Below, in pieces: positions 62,150 through 64,000 of a stretch of DNA of 64,000 nt (position 1 is its first letter; the number at the start of each line of letters is the position of its first letter). Made by a program: the position numbers and the translations under genes. Below the pieces are notes generated by a model. The model was not told the origin of the DNA. It worked only from the letters and a program-made list of their open reading frames with translations, and ran no database searches. The DNA is from Fen-1359 sp963710355 (GTDB taxonomy: Bacteria; Planctomycetota; Phycisphaerae; Sedimentisphaerales; Anaerobacaceae): NCBI GenBank assembly GCA_963710355.1, contig CAVPZU010000003.1, positions 62,001 through 126,000 of the forward strand, given 5' to 3'.

Positions 62150-64000
62150 ATGAAAAGGCTTACCTCGGAGATAGGGAATATGAGGCGGGATAGGTTTCAA
62201 TCAGTGTTGATATTATTCTTTGTGACCTTATTTTTCTCAGCTTCGGCAAATGCGGTCGCATGTGACTGCAACTCTGCTAATCTTGATGGTGTCGGTTGTG
62301 TTGGTTTTGTGGATTTTGCGCTCCTTGCTGCAAATTGGCTTCATACGAATGAACCAAATGTGTTGGGGGATATTAACGACGATGGAAATGTAGACTTTGT
62401 TGACCTTGAGTGCATGGCAAATTGTTGGCTTGAATGCCCGGCGGTTATTGGGCCGGTACCTGCACCTGACCGTGGATATGATCTTATCTCACCACAAGGA
62501 ACTTTAACACGTGATTCAATTGCATATCTTAATGGTGTTGAATACCCTTCCAATATCCCAAGACGAAAAACTTATGCAGTCTGTGGCCAAGCGACTTAAA
62601 TATTCCTTCAACTGTAATTATACCCGGTGTGGGTAATCTTTGTCTTGTGCCTTACTGTATCGCGGGCGGCTATCTTTATGCCAGCGAGCCCTCTCCCCCT
62701 CCAGCGATGGCGGGAGGATACGGAATTTACAGGTCGGCAGACGGCACCTCCTGGACTCAGATGGCCAGTAGCAATATTGTGTATAATATAGCCAAGATAT
62801 TTGGCGTTCGCGATGGTTCCATTCTTGTCTCTAAATTCGACCACGGAGATGGTGTCTATAAGCTATACAAGTCTTCTGATGGCGGAGTTACTCTAAGTTC
62901 GCCAAAAATTGCCTTTGATAAAACGAACAGTAATGCAGGAACTCCAACCTGGTGTAGTTATCACCAGGCAAAAAATGGGACCATAATGATGGGTGAATAT
63001 TACGACGGCGGCGGGACCCGTAAGATATGGAGGTCGGTCGATGACGGTGATAGTTTCAATATGGTTTATGAGGAGCCGAATACGAATATAAAGCATTCAC
63101 ATCGGATTATCAAACATGAACCTTCCGGCAGATGGCTGATTGTGTGGGGAGACGGGGCGCTGTATAATAAAGTTACTTACAGTGATGATGATGGAATAAC
63201 CTGGGCCGATTTGGAAGCCGGTCCTGAACAGCATTTTCAACCTTGGGACTTCCTTGATATTGGAGACAGCGACCGTATTCTTTATGGAGGAGATTCGAGT
63301 GATTTTCTAGGTTGGTATAATGTTTATACAACAGAAGTAGACCCGCTTTATACCGATGGAAACTGGCGAGAAGGCGGAGCATATGTTTTCTCATTGTTTT
63401 ATTATAACGGTGTTTATTATGCAGGTACCTTTAATACTACTAATTCTGCTACAATTCCCAGCACGGATAGACGGGCAGCCATATTGGTTAGTAATGATTT
63501 GACCCACTGGACCGTATATCATCAATTTACCAATGGTGAATATGGCATACCCAAAATTATTGGTGTTATAGGCGGCAAGATTCAAGCTGCCCTGACAGTT
63601 CCGACCGGCAAAGATGAACATATCGACAATTATTGTTATTTTAGTCCAACAACGGTACGTGAAGTTAACGGAATCTGTATAGACCCCGCTACCACTAATC
63701 TTCTCAGCAACAATATCAGGGCCAGCGTAGAAACTGACGGCAGTATATCCAGCGATTGGAATCCAACGACAGGTGCTGTAGGCGGATATACTTTATTAAT
63801 CGAACCATATTCCGCAGATGCCCTACAGGGAAACAAGAGCGCAAAATGTACTGCAGCAAATACATCTGCAGGTTGCTTCTGGCCAAATGGTGTAACCCCG
63901 AAGTCTGGAACTGTCTACAGCAGCCGCATTTCAGTAAAAGCCCTTGATTATAGCCTCCCGAGTTTCCGCGGCAGATGGTATATAACCGGCAGCCATAGAA
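62150..64000 (+). CDS. Secreted BNR/Asp-box protein with dockerin-like domain, frameshifted, cut by window edge
   Basis: Starts at ATG 62150 (GAGGAG upstream). Signal sequence 10-43 (RFQSVLILFFVTLFFSASANA), then a dockerin pair: NLDGVGCVGFVDFALLAANW and GDINDDGNVDFVDLECMANCW. One base change near 62,588 breaks the frame (VCGQAT stop); the next frame is open to the window end: IPSTVIIPGVGNLCLVPYCI and Asp-box turns SADGTSWTQM, SSDGGVTLS, SVDDGDSFNMV, SDDDGITWADL, a sialidase-like beta-propeller. The last 110 residues (TTNLLSNNIRASVETDGSIS...) begin a carbohydrate-binding-type beta-sandwich. Likely extracellular glycan hydrolase or binder; catalytic residues not identifiable. Confidence 0.8.

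Overview
The window looks like a piece of a Planctomycetota genome, most likely class Phycisphaerae (Sedimentisphaerales-like). Evidence: several secreted proteins end in PEP-CTERM sorting signals or in short dockerin-like tails; there is a long RNase HII-like protein of a form I associate with planctomycetes; and GLUG, PA14/LamG-like, beta-helix and BNR/Asp-box surface or glycan proteins are abundant. This assignment is inference; there is no rRNA here.

Layout. 1-4.9 kb: a Sel1-repeat secreted protein (cut by the left edge), tsaD, a four-helix-bundle (23S intervening-sequence type) gene flanked by AT-rich inverted repeats, a broken larB, one integron-type gene cassette with an attC-like site, and nnrD. 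4.9-12.2 kb (minus strand): a MurNAc salvage operon (GH20 hexosaminidase, anmK, murQ, SSS symporter) interrupted by a restriction-modification-like pair. 12.5-14.2 kb: tRNA-Ser, tadA and a nuclease-like gene. 14.2-23.85 kb: an integrative element inserted in the 3' end of tRNA-Glu(CTC), with 29-bp attL and attR, a tyrosine integrase, a primase-polymerase, small phage-like genes, an IS5-type insertion and a middle block of host-type secreted genes. 23.8-36.3 kb: tRNA-Glu, tRNA-Met and a run of minus-strand secreted PEP-CTERM, dockerin, cohesin-like and PA14/LamG proteins, with a MITE-like repeat and an M20 peptidase. 36.9-42.9 kb: RNase HII-like protein, SagB-type nitroreductase, clpB and a repetitive DUF4097-like protein. 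43.1-55.8 kb: a dTDP-rhamnose operon (rmlA-C-D-B) followed by glycosyltransferases, an FkbM methyltransferase, a double kinase-fold protein and an MsbA-type exporter, read as a surface-polysaccharide locus. 56-59.7 kb: a sensor kinase and response regulator operon. 59.7-64 kb: a long intergenic region with stacked hairpins, a Gfo/Idh/MocA oxidoreductase and a BNR-repeat secreted protein cut by the right edge.

The most interesting system is the integrative element. Its attachment core lies inside the integrase reading frame, so integration replaces a 64-residue C-terminal tail (still readable at attL) with three residues read antisense through tRNA-Glu. In the circle the integrase would regain the tail and run directly into the phage-like gene at 14464. 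Identical 23-bp repeats flank the core in both arms, and the tRNA's palindromic terminator has been left 9.6 kb away, at attL.

A caution for the whole window: about 18 apparent single-base frameshifts break otherwise convincing genes, several in homopolymers. This points to sequencing or assembly indels at least as much as to real decay, so most broken genes are annotated as one joined locus.
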